A stretch of DNA of 64,000 nucleotides from Actinacidiphila alni (GTDB lineage: Bacteria; Actinomycetota; Actinomycetes; Streptomycetales; Streptomycetaceae), in the NCBI RefSeq assembly GCF_900112845.1, contig NZ_FONG01000006.1:1-64000 (forward strand), given 5' to 3'. Within the stretch, counting starts at the first letter, position 1; each line of letters begins with the position of its first letter. Positions 42,219 to 51,461 of the stretch are shown here, in pieces. A model generated the notes under the pieces. It was not told the origin of the DNA, searched no databases, and saw only the letters and a program-made list of their open reading frames with translations. Both the position numbers and the translations under genes were made by a program.

Positions 42219-43307
42219 TCAGCCGTTCTGCCGCTCCGTCAGCCGCTCGGCGTCGCGGGCGAGCGCGGTCAGCCGGGAGACGGCGCGGAAGTACTTCTTG
42301 CGGTAGCCGCCGGCGAGCATCTCCTCGCTGAAGAGGCGGTCGAAGGGCACGCCCGAGGCGAACACCGGGATCTCCCGGTCGTAGAGCCGGTCGGCGAGCA
42401 CCACGAGGCGCAGCGCCGTGGCCTGGTCGGTGACCGGCTCGACACCGCGCAGGAAGACGGCGCGGACACCGTCGCAGAGCGCGCCGTAGCGGCTGGGGTG
42501 GACGGTGGCCAGATGCGCGGCGAGCGCCGGGAAGTCGTCGAGGGCGGCGCCGGGGGTGGTGGCGGCCGCGGTGGTGACCTCGTCGTCGATGTGCGGCTTC
42601 GGCGCCTCGGGCAGGCCGCGGTGCCGGTAGTCCTCGCCGTCGATCCGCAGGCTGGTGAAGCGGGCGGACAGGCCCTGGATCTCCCGCATGAAGTCGGCGG
42701 AGGCGAAGCGGCCCTCACCGAGCCTGCCGGGCAGTGTGTTCGAGGTGGCGGCGAGCCGTACGCCCGCGTCGGCGAGCTTGCCGAGCAGCGTGGAGACCAG
42801 CACGGTGTCGCCCGGGTCGTCCAGTTCGAATTCGTCGATGCAGACCAGGCGGTGGCCGCTGAGCGCGGTCACGGCGTGCTGGAAGCCGAGCGCGCCGACC
42901 AGATTGGTCAGCTCCACGAAGGTGCCGAACGCCTTGCGCTCGGGCGGTGCGGGGGTGGCGTGCCACAGCGAGGCCAGCAGGTGCGTCTTGCCGACGCCGA
43001 AGCCGCCGTCGAGGTACATCCCGCCGGGCCCGGCGGGCGCGGGCGCCTCCCGGCGGAACCACCGCCTGGCCGGTTCGGCGGCGGTCAGCGAAGCGGCGAA
43101 GCCGGCGAGCGCCCGTACGGCCGCGGCCTGGCTCGGTTGCCCCGGGTCCGGCACATACGTCTCGAACCTGACGCCGTCGAAGCGCGGCGGCGGCACCATC
43201 TCGGCGACCAGCCGCTCCACGGGCACGTGCGGCATACGGGAAGCGAGCGAGACGGGTGCGCCGCCGTCGGTCGGGGCGCTCTCGGACGGTACGGCGGAGG
43301 TCGACAC
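42219..43307 (-). CDS. zapE: ZapE/AFG1-family ATPase
   Basis: A 362-residue AFG1-like ATPase (ZapE, first linked to cell division). Walker A is GGMYLDGGFGVGKTHLLASL near residue 100, Walker B is HRLVCIDEFELDDPGDT near 150, sensor ATSNTLPG is near 185, and the conserved LVVLADRLYDREIPVFASG with FSEEMLAGGYRKKYFRAVSR lies near the end. The start is set to GTG 43307, where TACTCT lies 8 bases upstream (leaderless-like). An in-frame upstream start at 43364 would add a non-conserved Arg/Pro stretch. Confidence 0.88.
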   Translation of the reverse strand: MSTSAVPSESAPTDGGAPVSLASRMPHVPVERLVAEMVPPPRFDGVRFETYVPDPGQPSQAAAVRALAGFAASLTAAEPARRWFRREAPAPAGPGGMYLDGGFGVGKTHLLASLWHATPAPPERKAFGTFVELTNLVGALGFQHAVTALSGHRLVCIDEFELDDPGDTVLVSTLLGKLADAGVRLAATSNTLPGRLGEGRFASADFMREIQGLSARFTSLRIDGEDYRHRGLPEAPKPHIDDEVTTAAATTPGAALDDFPALAAHLATVHPSRYGALCDGVRAVFLRGVEPVTDQATALRLVVLADRLYDREIPVFASGVPFDRLFSEEMLAGGYRKKYFRAVSRLTALARDAERLTERQNG

Positions 43308-43439
43308 AACTCCCCAGAGTAGTGCGTCCGGCCGGGCCGCCCGCCCCGGTGTGTCCGGCCTCACGCCGGATGCGGGGCCTGTCCGCCGGGCGGTGGACGT
43401 GGCCGCGCCGGGGATCCGGCGTGGTGGCAGACTGCGGGC

Positions 43440-44201
43440 ATGCAGCGCCTGTATCCCACGGCGGAAGCCGATGGTTCAGCCGGTCTCGGCACCCCGCTCG
43501 GCCTGGCGGAGGCGTACGCGTACCCGGAACGGGCGGCGGGGCCGTATCTGCGGGCCAACATGGTGTCGTCGCTGGACGGGGCGGCCCGCTACGACGGCAG
43601 GTCGGCGCCGCTGTCCTCGGAGGCGGACATGCGGATCTTCGGTGTGCTGCGGGCGCTGGCCGATGTCGTCCTGGTGGGTGCGGAAACGGTTCGCCAGGAG
43701 GGTTACCGGCCCGCGAAGGCCCGCGCGGCCTTCGCGGCGCGGCGGGCCGCCGACGGTCAGCCGCCGGCCCCGGCCATCGCGGTGATCAGCCGCCGCCTCG
43801 ACCTGGACTTCACGGCGCCGCTGTTCACCGAGCCCGCCACCCCCACGCTCGTCCTGACCGGCGCGGCCACGCCCGAGGACCGGATCGCCGCCGCCCGCGC
43901 TGCGGGCGCCCAGGTGGTGATCGCGGGTGACGGCGACGGCGTCGACCCGGTCCGTACGGTGCGTGAACTGGCCGCGCTCGGCCATGCGCGGCTGCTCCAC
44001 GAGGGCGGTCCGCGGATCCTGGCGCAGTTCGCCGCCGCCGGCGCGCTGGACGAACTCTGTCTGACCGTCGCCCCGCTGATCGGGGGCGGCGACGCGCCCC
44101 GGATCATGAACGGCCCCAGTGTCCCGGGACCTGCCCGCTTCGTCCCCCGTTCCGTTCTGGAGGAGGACGGCTTTCTGTTCACCCGTTATGTCAGGGCCTG
44201 A
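43440..44201 (+). CDS. RibD C-terminal-type pyrimidine reductase family protein
   Basis: A 253-residue stand-alone RibD_C/dihydrofolate-reductase-like enzyme. Supporting motifs are YLRANMVSSLDGAARYDGRS near residue 37, LADVVLVGAETVRQEGYRP near 75, LLHEGGPRILAQFAAAGALD near 185 and ELCLTVAPLIGGG. In riboflavin synthesis this fold reduces the pyrimidine; stand-alone actinomycete members have no proven role. ATG 43440 follows CAGACT by 6 bases. It is divergent from zapE across 132 bases. Confidence 0.82.
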   Translation: MQRLYPTAEADGSAGLGTPLGLAEAYAYPERAAGPYLRANMVSSLDGAARYDGRSAPLSSEADMRIFGVLRALADVVLVGAETVRQEGYRPAKARAAFAARRAADGQPPAPAIAVISRRLDLDFTAPLFTEPATPTLVLTGAATPEDRIAAARAAGAQVVIAGDGDGVDPVRTVRELAALGHARLLHEGGPRILAQFAAAGALDELCLTVAPLIGGGDAPRIMNGPSVPGPARFVPRSVLEEDGFLFTRYVRA

Positions 44202-44354
44202 CCAGCGGTGAAGCACCGGTGAAAAAAGCGGATTCTGTCGTTCCGTTTCGCTTCGTGCGGGAACACTTACCCGAGTGCCCCGCGAAGATCGGGGCAGGAT
44301 GGTTCCAACGCCGGCCCGGTGGCCCGACGATGCACGAGAAAGAAGGATGCGTCC

Positions 44355-44822
44355 GTGTTCACGACCGTACTCATGATCGAGAAGCCGCTCGCACCGGCCG
44401 ACGTGGAGCTCGTCACCTCACTCCACGGCGACGAGCAGGTCTCCTTCGTCGTGCTCATGCAGCCACGCGGCGATCAGGACAGACTCTTGCGGGCCGTGGA
44501 CGACGTGGCGCTCGGATATCTGGAGGACGCCGCCCACGAGGACCGCGAACCCGAGGGGGACGACGCCGCCCCCGCCGCCGAACGGGCGCTGGCGCACTCC
44601 CTGGACGCGCTGCGCGCCGCCGGCTCCGAGGCGGTCGGCGAGGTCGTCGACAGCCACCCGCTCGACCTGCTGCGCTCGGTGGTCGAGCAGACCCACGCGG
44701 ACGAGGTCATCGTGCTCACCGCGCCGCACTTCGTGGAGGAGTTCTTCCACCGCGACTGGACCTCGCGGGCCCGGCACAAGGTGGGCGTGCCGGTCCTGAA
44801 GCTCTTCGCGCAGCACGACTAG
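44355..44822 (+). CDS. conserved actinomycete protein, universal-stress-like
   Basis: A 155-residue soluble protein. It begins FTTVLMIEKPLAPADVELVT and has an acidic insert (HEDREPEGDDAAP). It ends EVVDSHPLDLLRSVVEQTHA then DEVIVLTAPHFVEEFFHRDW and GVPVLKLFA, a pattern of alternating strand and helix like a Usp/Rossmann fold. Homologues are sometimes labelled indole-3-glycerol phosphate synthase, but the barrel and catalytic residues of that enzyme are missing. GTG 44355 has AGAAGGA (44341-44347) upstream. Function unknown. Confidence 0.65.
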   Translation: MFTTVLMIEKPLAPADVELVTSLHGDEQVSFVVLMQPRGDQDRLLRAVDDVALGYLEDAAHEDREPEGDDAAPAAERALAHSLDALRAAGSEAVGEVVDSHPLDLLRSVVEQTHADEVIVLTAPHFVEEFFHRDWTSRARHKVGVPVLKLFAQHD

Positions 44823-44840
44823 ACCGGCCCGACCGCCGGT

Positions 44841-44896
44841 CGCCGTACACGGTTCCGCCGTACACGGTTCCGCCGTACGCGGTCCGCCGTACGGTC
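44841..44896. repeat. 15-base tandem repeat upstream of murC
   Basis: CGCCGTACACGGTTC occurs twice exactly (44841-44855, 44856-44870), followed by two shortened copies starting at 44871 and 44885. It begins 19 bases after the preceding gene stop. Confidence 0.7.
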
Positions 44897-45070
44897 CCGG
44901 CCGGTCCGCCCGCCGCCCCCGTGCAGAAACGTCTCGCCCGACGGTGGGGGACGGTACGGGCAGCCCGTGCGCGACGGCGGCGCGGCGGCGCGCGGGCGGG
45001 GCCGTACGGGCCGGGCCGGAGGTGCGAGAATCGGCTTCCGACCTATGTGAGAGCACGCCCAGGAGTCCGT

Positions 45071-46474
45071 ATGAGCCCGTCCGCCCCGTCCGTTCCCCCC
45101 GCCATGGACCGACCGCACTTCATCGGCATCGGCGGCGCCGGGATGTCGGGGATCGCGAAGATCCTCGCGCAGCGCGGGGCGCGGGTGGCGGGCAGCGACT
45201 CACGTGAGTCGGAGACCGCGGCGGCGCTGCGCGCGCTCGGCGTGACCGTGCACATCGGCCACGACGCGGCGCACCTTGCGCCGGACGCCACCTCGGTGGT
45301 CGTCTCCAGCGCGATCCGGCCGGAGAATCCGGAACTGGCCGCGGCCCGCGAGCGCGGTGTCCCGGTCGTGCACCGCAGCGACGCGCTGGCGGCGCTGATG
45401 GACGGCACCCGGCCGATCGCGGTCGCGGGCACCCACGGCAAGACCACCACCACCTCGATGCTGGCGGTCGCGCTCACCGCACTCGGCTCGCGCCCCTCGT
45501 ACGCGATCGGCGGCGACCTGGACGCGCCCGGCTCCAACGCCCACCACGGCGACGGCGAGATCTTCGTCGCCGAGGCCGACGAGAGCGACCGCAGCTTCCA
45601 CACATACGCGCCCGAGGTCGCGATCATCCTCAACGTGGAACTGGACCACCACGCCAACTACGCCTCGATGGACGAGATCTACGACTCCTTCGAGACCTTC
45701 GTCGGCAAGATCCGCCCCGGCGGCACCCTGGTGATCTCCGCCGACCAGCCGGGCGCGGTCGAGCTGACCTCGCGGGTGCGGGACATCGGCGGGCTCACGA
45801 TCGTGACGGTCGGCGAGTCCGAGGATGCCGACCTGCGGATCACGAAGATCAATCCGCGCGGGCTGACCAGCGAGGTGACCGTCGTCCTGGACGGCCGCCC
45901 GCTGACCTTCACCGTCTCGGTGCCCGGCCGGCACTACGCGCACAACGCGGTCGCCGCGCTGGCGGCCGGCATCGCGATCGGCGCGCCGGCCCGCAATCTC
46001 GCCTCGGCGCTCGCGAAGTACACCGGCGTCAAGCGCCGCCTCCAGCTCAAGGGCGAGGCCGCGGGCGTCCAGGTGATCGACTCCTACGCCCACCACCCCA
46101 CCGAGATGGCCGCCGACCTGGAGGCGATCCGCGGCGCCGCGGGCGACGCCCGGGTGCTGGTGGTCTTCCAGCCGCACCTGTTCAGCCGGACCCGTGAGCT
46201 GGGCACCGAGATGGGCGGCGCCCTCGCCCTGGCGGACGCCTCGGTGGTCCTGGACATCTACCCGGCGCGCGAGGACCCGATCCCGGGGGTCACCAGCGAC
46301 CTGATCATCGACGCGGCGCGCGCCGCGGGCGCCGACGTCACCGCCGAGCACGACAAGCAGGCGGTGCCCGAGGTGCTGGCAGGAATGGCGAAGCCGGGTG
46401 ATCTCGTTCTCACCATGGGCGCGGGCGACGTGACCGACCTCGGTCCCCTGATTCTCGCCCGCCTCGGCAGCTGA
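45071..46474 (+). CDS. murC: UDP-N-acetylmuramate--L-alanine ligase
   Basis: A 467-residue Mur ligase that adds the first peptide residue to UDP-MurNAc. The N-terminal UDP-binding loop is FIGIGGAGMSGIAKILAQ. The ATP-binding P-loop is IAVAGTHGKTTTTSMLAVAL near residue 118, with EADESDRSFHTYAPEVAIIL near 165 and the C-terminal VIDSYAHHPTEMAADL near 335. It lies outside the dcw cluster, as commonly seen in Streptomyces. ATG 45071 has AGGAG 5 bases upstream. msrB follows 10 bases after the stop. Confidence 0.92.
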   Translation: MSPSAPSVPPAMDRPHFIGIGGAGMSGIAKILAQRGARVAGSDSRESETAAALRALGVTVHIGHDAAHLAPDATSVVVSSAIRPENPELAAARERGVPVVHRSDALAALMDGTRPIAVAGTHGKTTTTSMLAVALTALGSRPSYAIGGDLDAPGSNAHHGDGEIFVAEADESDRSFHTYAPEVAIILNVELDHHANYASMDEIYDSFETFVGKIRPGGTLVISADQPGAVELTSRVRDIGGLTIVTVGESEDADLRITKINPRGLTSEVTVVLDGRPLTFTVSVPGRHYAHNAVAALAAGIAIGAPARNLASALAKYTGVKRRLQLKGEAAGVQVIDSYAHHPTEMAADLEAIRGAAGDARVLVVFQPHLFSRTRELGTEMGGALALADASVVLDIYPAREDPIPGVTSDLIIDAARAAGADVTAEHDKQAVPEVLAGMAKPGDLVLTMGAGDVTDLGPLILARLGS

Positions 46475-46484
46475 GGAGAACTCC

Positions 46485-46889
46485 ATGTCCTACGAAGTCA
46501 GCAAGTCCGACGAGCAGTGGCGCGCCGAGCTGTCGCCGCAGGAGTACGCGGTCCTGCGGGAGGCGGGCACGGAGCGGCCGTTCGTCGGTGAGTACACCGA
46601 CACGAAGACGACCGGCGTCTACTCGTGTCGGGCCTGCGGGGCGGAGCTCTTCCGCTCCGACACGAAGTTCGAGTCCCACTGCGGGTGGCCGTCCTTCTAC
46701 GACCCGGCCGACACCGACGCCGTCGAACTCATCCAGGACCGCTCCCTCGGCATGGTCCGCACCGAGGTCCGCTGCGCCCGCTGCGGCTCCCACCTGGGCC
46801 ATGTCTTCGAAGGGGAGGGTTACGGCACCCCTACGGATCAGCGGTACTGCATCAACTCCATCTCCCTCAAGCTCACCCCGGAGGAGTAG
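46485..46889 (+). CDS. msrB: peptide-methionine (R)-S-oxide reductase
   Basis: A 134-residue MsrB that repairs oxidised methionine. Two zinc pairs are CRACG near residue 46 and CARCGSHLGHVF near 95. HCGWPSF and the catalytic RYCINSISL (Cys near residue 121) complete the family pattern. It shares a likely transcript with murC (10-base gap). A GGAG site lies 8 bases before ATG 46485. Confidence 0.95.
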   Translation: MSYEVSKSDEQWRAELSPQEYAVLREAGTERPFVGEYTDTKTTGVYSCRACGAELFRSDTKFESHCGWPSFYDPADTDAVELIQDRSLGMVRTEVRCARCGSHLGHVFEGEGYGTPTDQRYCINSISLKLTPEE

Positions 46890-46995
46890 CCCTGGGCCCG
46901 TACCCCGGGGCCCGGCCCCTGAGCCCGCGCGTGCGGTGGACGTTGCGCCTCAGGGGCGCTGGGGGTGAACGTCCTCCGCAGGGTGCCCGGGGGGC

Positions 46996-48624
46996 TCAGT
47001 CGGTGCCGCCGAGTCGGGACACGAAGCGGCAGGAGAGCCAGGCCGCCGCCGCGGCCAGGACGGCCGCCGCCACCAGCGGCAGCACCGGATAGTGCACGGT
47101 GCCGGTACGGGAGCCGGTGACCAGGCCGCCGACGGCGGCGTTGGCGGGCGACCCGGCGGCCACCAGAACGGCTCCGGCCACCAGGCACGTCCCCAGGATC
47201 GACCAGCCGCTGCCGCGGACGAGCGGCGGATTGGTCAGCGCGCCCACCGCGCAGCCGAGCAGGACGGAGACGGCCGCCGCCAGCAGTCCGGCCACGGCGG
47301 CCGGGCCGACCGGCACCGATCTGCGCAGGTCGTCCGAGTGCGGCCCGCTGATCGCCACGACCAGACCCGTACCGGCCGCGCCCAGTACCGCCGACGCTCC
47401 CAACGCCGTCGCAAGCGCGCCCAGTTGGGCGCGGCCCGCACCGACCGCCGAGGCGACGCAGGCCCGCGCCGCCCCCGGTTCACCGCGTACGCACACCCGT
47501 ACCAGCCAGGCCGCGACCGGCAGCAGCAGAGCCGTCTCGTATCCGAGCGAACCGAGCAGGGGCTCCCCCGTGGAGACCCCGATCGCCAGCACGGCGCCGT
47601 AGAAGAGGAGCGGCGCCAGCCAGCGGTGCGAGCGCAGCAGCAGGTCGGCCTGGTACGCGAGCACCGCCCGGCCCGGGCGTCGGGGGGAGGGCGGTGCGGG
47701 CCGTACGGCAGGGGCAGGGGTCGTCACGGCCGCAGCGGCGACGACCGGCTCCTGGGTGCGTACGGAGACGACGTGCCACGCCGGTTCTGCCGCCACCAGG
47801 CCGAGCAGCACCCGGTCCGACTCCCCGGCCCCCGCCACAACGCGTACCGTCCCGTCGTCCTCCCGGCTCACCGTCCCGGGCACGGCGGGCACCTCCCCTT
47901 CCCCGACGGCCTCGATGACCACGGCGGCCGCCGCGTCCCGTTCGGCCGCGCGCGGCGCGACGGTGACGGAGCCGGGCGTCATATGGAGGACCGTCATCGG
48001 GACGCCGGCGAGGCGGCGCGGGTCGTGGTCGACGAACAGGACGGTGCCGCCGGCGGCGGCTCGGGCGCGCACGGTGGTGTCGAGGAGGGCGCGGGAGGCG
48101 TGGTCGAGGCCGGTCCACGCCTCGTCGAGGACGAGCAGGGCGGGGTCGGCGAGCAGCGCCTGGATGACGGCGACCTTCTGGCAGGTGCCCTTGGAGAGTT
48201 CGTCGAGCGGGGTGCGGGCGTAGCCGGCGATGCCGAAGAGGTCGAGCCAGTAACCGGCCCGCTCGCGGGCGTCCTCGCGCGACAGGCCGCGTACGGCGCC
48301 GAGGTGGGTGAGATAGCGCAGGACGGGGAAGGGCAGCGCGGCCGGGAAGCGCTCGGGCACATAGGCGGTGGAGCCGGCCGGACGGCCGGTGATCCGGCCC
48401 GCGGTGGGCCGGTCCACGCCGGCGATCAGTCGCAGCAGCGTGGACTTGCCGGTCCCGTTGGCCCCTTCGATCCGGACGAGGCCGCCGCGCGGCAGGTCGA
48501 GGGTGACATCGCGCAGCACCCAGCGGGCCCGCGGGCCGTACCGGCGTCCCACGCCGTCCAGCCCGATCCCCGGTCTCCCGGCCGTCTCCGTCTGCTCACC
48601 GATGGTGTCGCGCACGCCCACCAT
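46996..48624 (-). CDS. ABC transporter with ATPase and membrane domain in one chain
   Basis: A 542-residue half-transporter with the unusual order ATPase first. Residues about 20-215 hold Walker A RIEGANGTGKSTLLRLIAGV, a degenerate signature LSKGTCQKVAVIQALLA and Walker B LLVLDEAWTGLDHASR. After a Pro/Ala linker, residues about 330-540 form six hydrophobic segments (e.g. LAPLLFYGAVLAIGVSTG, AAVLAAAAAWLSCRFV). The membrane part resembles CcmB/ABC2-type exporters, but the substrate is unknown. Signature LSKGTCQK instead of LSGGQ is noteworthy. It is convergent with msrB. Confidence 0.75.
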   Translation of the reverse strand: MVGVRDTIGEQTETAGRPGIGLDGVGRRYGPRARWVLRDVTLDLPRGGLVRIEGANGTGKSTLLRLIAGVDRPTAGRITGRPAGSTAYVPERFPAALPFPVLRYLTHLGAVRGLSREDARERAGYWLDLFGIAGYARTPLDELSKGTCQKVAVIQALLADPALLVLDEAWTGLDHASRALLDTTVRARAAAGGTVLFVDHDPRRLAGVPMTVLHMTPGSVTVAPRAAERDAAAAVVIEAVGEGEVPAVPGTVSREDDGTVRVVAGAGESDRVLLGLVAAEPAWHVVSVRTQEPVVAAAAVTTPAPAVRPAPPSPRRPGRAVLAYQADLLLRSHRWLAPLLFYGAVLAIGVSTGEPLLGSLGYETALLLPVAAWLVRVCVRGEPGAARACVASAVGAGRAQLGALATALGASAVLGAAGTGLVVAISGPHSDDLRRSVPVGPAAVAGLLAAAVSVLLGCAVGALTNPPLVRGSGWSILGTCLVAGAVLVAAGSPANAAVGGLVTGSRTGTVHYPVLPLVAAAVLAAAAAWLSCRFVSRLGGTD

Positions 48625-48721
48625 CCTCGCGTACGGCCGCGGCCGCGGGCCACGGCGGTGTACGCGTCAGGGCCACGGCGGCCCGCGAGGGCCGGCCGCG
48701 GCGGATGGCAGACTGGGGCGG

Positions 48722-49444
48722 GTGACCAGCCCCTTCCAGCACCAGGCCGCCGAGCGCGACGCGGCACCGCAATTCGTCCTCCCGCTCGTCGTCCGGATCG
48801 AGCGGGACGCTCCCCCGGCGCGTACCGACGCCCTGGAGACGGCGGCCCGCGCCGTCCTCACCCTGCTGTCGGACGAGCGGGCGACGGCCGACGACGGCGA
48901 GTGGACGCAGGCGGTACGCGACTGGCAGGACGCCAGGATCCGCAAGGTGGTGCGCAGGGCGCGCGGCTCGGAATGGCGGCGGGCGACGGAACTGCCCGGC
49001 ATCACGCTGACCGGGACGGCCGAGACGTCCCCCGCCGAGGTGCGGGTCTTCCCGCCGGTGCCGCTGGACGGCTGGCCCAAGGAACTGGCCAAACTCCAGG
49101 TCTCCGGCACCGAGTTGGCCGATCCCGAGCCGCCCGCGCCGCTCCCGTCCGACCATCAGGGGCCGGTGCTCTGGATGAATCCCGAGGTCACCATGTCGGC
49201 GGGCAAGGCCATGGCCCAGGCCGGCCACGGCGCCCAACTCGCCTGGTGGGAACTGTCCGACGCCGACCGTGCCGCCTGGCGCGCCGCCGCCTTCCCCCTC
49301 ACCGTCCGCACCCCGTCCCCCGACGCTTGGTCCCAACTCGTCGCCTCCCCCCTGCCGGTGGTCCGCGACGCCGGCTTCACCGAGATCGCCCCGGGCTCGG
49401 CCACCGTCATCGCCGACCACCCGTCGCTGCGCGCACGGTTCTGA
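48722..49444 (+). CDS. peptidyl-tRNA hydrolase 2-like protein
   Basis: A 240-residue protein. The C-terminal 90 residues match the PTH2 fold: VLWMNPEVTMSAGKAMAQAG then HGAQLAWWEL and RDAGFTEIAPGSATVIA. The first 140 residues are an actinomycete-specific extension (FVLPLVVRIERDAPPAR, RAVLTLLSDERATADDGEW). Streptomyces homologues are usually labelled peptidyl-tRNA hydrolase; whether they act on peptidyl-tRNA is not known, as a standard Pth is expected elsewhere. GTG 48722 follows CAGACT by 7 bases. Confidence 0.75.
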   Translation: MTSPFQHQAAERDAAPQFVLPLVVRIERDAPPARTDALETAARAVLTLLSDERATADDGEWTQAVRDWQDARIRKVVRRARGSEWRRATELPGITLTGTAETSPAEVRVFPPVPLDGWPKELAKLQVSGTELADPEPPAPLPSDHQGPVLWMNPEVTMSAGKAMAQAGHGAQLAWWELSDADRAAWRAAAFPLTVRTPSPDAWSQLVASPLPVVRDAGFTEIAPGSATVIADHPSLRARF

Positions 49445-49797
49445 CCGGGGCGCCCACGCGGGCGGGCACGCACGCGCGTCGTCGGGTCGGTGACCGACCA
49501 CCGGTACGGATCGCCCACGCGTGGGCTTTCCACGGAACCCGTCCGGCCGTCCCGCGCGTCACGCGCGCTGGGCACCGACGCCCGGGGAGCGGACGGGCAC
49601 GCCGTTTCGGCGCGACCGCCCCGCCGGGCACACCCGCTGCCGGCACCCGCCGGAGCCGGCCGCCGGGCCGCGTTGCCCGGCCGCGTTGCCCGGCCGCGTT
49701 TGCCGGAGCCGGCCGCCAGGTACGACCGGCCGGGAGTTATCCACAGGGCGGCGGAAAGGGCGGGCACGGGGGTGGCGGGGGCGAGTAGAAAGTCCGT
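49445..49797. other. 353-base region before the TIGR04222 gene
   Basis: No gene is supported. Three 13-base repeats of GCCGCGTTGCCCG start at 49667, 49680 and 49693, flanked by copies of CCGGAGCCGGCCGCC. A single TTATCCACA (49737-49745) matches a DnaA box. A TAGAAA -10 (49786-49791) lies 6 bases before the next ATG, indicating a leaderless promoter. Confidence 0.5.
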
Positions 49798-50556
49798 ATG
49801 TGGATTTTGCTGCTGCTCGTCGCGTGTGCCGCGGCGGCCTCCGCCGGTGCGCGTCTGTGCCTGGCCGGGGTCGCCGCCGGTGGCGTGCCCGGGGAGCGGC
49901 GGGGTCCGGCGGCCGAAGTCGGCCTGTACGAGACGGCGTTCCTGGCCGGTGGCCCGGGTCGGGTGACCGATACGGCGCTGGTGGCGCTGGTCGGCCGACG
50001 CCGGGTGCTGCTGGCGCACACCGGTTGGGTGACGGTGGTCGCGCCGGATGACGAGGACGGCCTGGACGAGGTGGAGTGCGCGCTGATGGCGGCGGCCGGG
50101 CCCGACGGGCAGGCGTCGTTGGCCGCGATACGCGCCGCGCACGCCGCCACCGATGCCGTGCGCGCGCTCGGCGAGCGGCTGGCGGCGGCCGGTCTCGCGG
50201 TGCCGTTGGCCGCCCGCGAGCGCGTCGCGGCGGGTGTCCGCCAGGTGCGCGGCGCGACCGCGCTCACCCTGGCGATGGCGGCGGCCACCCTCGCGCTGAA
50301 CGGTTCGCCCCGGACGGCCGGCGGCACGCCCGCGCTGCTCTGGTACGTGCTGCCGCTGCTGCTGACCTGCTCGTGCTGGGCGGTGGCCGGGGTGGAGTTC
50401 TACCCGTACACGCGGTGGGCGTCGGCCGCGGGCCAGGACGCGCTGCGGGCGATACCCAGGGCCGCGCCGCCGCTGCTGGCGCTCGCCGCGCGGGGGCCGC
50501 GCGTGCTGCCCGACCCCGGCATACGCGCGGCACTCCGCGGCCGGCACCGTCCGTGA
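49798..50556 (+). CDS. TIGR04222-domain membrane protein
   Basis: A 252-residue actinomycete membrane protein. A first membrane helix at residues 1-26 precedes the domain signature VGLYETAFLAGGPGRVTDTA and LVALVGRRRVLLA. A second hydrophobic region lies at about 150-205 (ATALTLAMAAATLAL, ALLWYVLPLLLTCSCWAVAG), and it ends GIRAALRGRHRP. The usual Gly/Cys-rich tail of some TIGR04222 proteins is absent. Function is unknown. Confidence 0.75.
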   Translation: MWILLLLVACAAAASAGARLCLAGVAAGGVPGERRGPAAEVGLYETAFLAGGPGRVTDTALVALVGRRRVLLAHTGWVTVVAPDDEDGLDEVECALMAAAGPDGQASLAAIRAAHAATDAVRALGERLAAAGLAVPLAARERVAAGVRQVRGATALTLAMAAATLALNGSPRTAGGTPALLWYVLPLLLTCSCWAVAGVEFYPYTRWASAAGQDALRAIPRAAPPLLALAARGPRVLPDPGIRAALRGRHRP

Positions 50557-50630
50557 CCGGGGGCGGCGAGGGCCGCCCCCTCACCTCCCCGGCCGGAGGT
50601 CCGGCCGCAGGCCAGACCGACGACCCGGCC

Positions 50631-51383
50631 TCAGGCCAGGCCGGCGACGAGGTCGGCGATCGCGCGGCGGCGGCCGGTGAAGAAGGGGACTTCCTCGCGG
50701 ACGTGGCGGCGGGCCTCGGAGCCGCGCAGGTGCCGCATCAGGTCGACGATGCGGTGCAGTTCGTCGGCCTCGAAGGCCAGGATCCACTCGTAGTCGCCGA
50801 GCGAGAAGGAGGCGACGGTGTTGGCGCGCACGTCGGGGTAGCCGCGGGCCATCTTGCCGTGGTCGGCGAGCATCCGGCGGCGGTCCTCGTCGGCCAGCAG
50901 GTACCAGTCGTAGGAGCGCACGAAGGGATAGACACTGACCCACTCACGCGCCGTCTCGTCGGCGAGGAAGGCCGGAACATGCGACTTGTTGAACTCTGCG
51001 GGGCGGTGCAGCGCCATGTTGGACCACACCGGCTCCAGCGCCCGCCCGAGCTTGGTGCGGCGGAAGCGGTTGTAGGCGTCCTGGAGTTCCTCGGCGGTCT
51101 CGGCGTGCCACCAGATCATCAGATCGGCGTCGGCGCGCAGCCCGGAGACGTCATAGGTGCCGCGGATCGTGATGTCCTTCGCGGCGAGCTGGGCGAACAA
51201 CTCCTCGACCTCGTCCGCGTAGCCCGTGCGGTCCTCGGGGAGGAGGTCGCGCAGCCGGAAGACCGACCAGAGGGTGTAGCGGATGACCTCATTGAGGTCC
51301 TTCGCCTTCTTGCCCGCGTTGGGGGCCTTGGCGAGCGCGGCGGCGGCGGTGTCGAGGGCGTGATCAGCAGTCGAGTCGGTCAT
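50631..51383 (-). CDS. hemQ: coproheme decarboxylase (HemQ, chlorite-dismutase family)
   Basis: A 250-residue enzyme that decarboxylates coproheme to protoheme with peroxide, the last step of the Gram-positive haem route. Clld-family features are [39 protein letters not shown] and [20 protein letters not shown] then [11 protein letters not shown] (reactive Tyr). [20 protein letters not shown] supplies the probable proximal His, and [14 protein letters not shown] the final strand. It lies 78 bases downstream of hemY in a probable operon. Confidence 0.93.
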   Translation of the reverse strand: MTDSTADHALDTAAAALAKAPNAGKKAKDLNEVIRYTLWSVFRLRDLLPEDRTGYADEVEELFAQLAAKDITIRGTYDVSGLRADADLMIWWHAETAEELQDAYNRFRRTKLGRALEPVWSNMALHRPAEFNKSHVPAFLADETAREWVSVYPFVRSYDWYLLADEDRRRMLADHGKMARGYPDVRANTVASFSLGDYEWILAFEADELHRIVDLMRHLRGSEARRHVREEVPFFTGRRRAIADLVAGLA

Positions 51384-51461
51384 GCCCCTATTCTCCCGCG
51401 CCCTCCCCCGCCCCCGGCACCAGGGGTCGGTCGGCGCCGGGAGCCCCGGTGCCGCGGCCGG

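Noticed and set aside
49737..49745. TTATCCACA, a DnaA-box match
   Set aside because: A single copy without neighbouring boxes, dnaA or dnaN; not an origin. A 9-base match can arise by chance in 64 kb.
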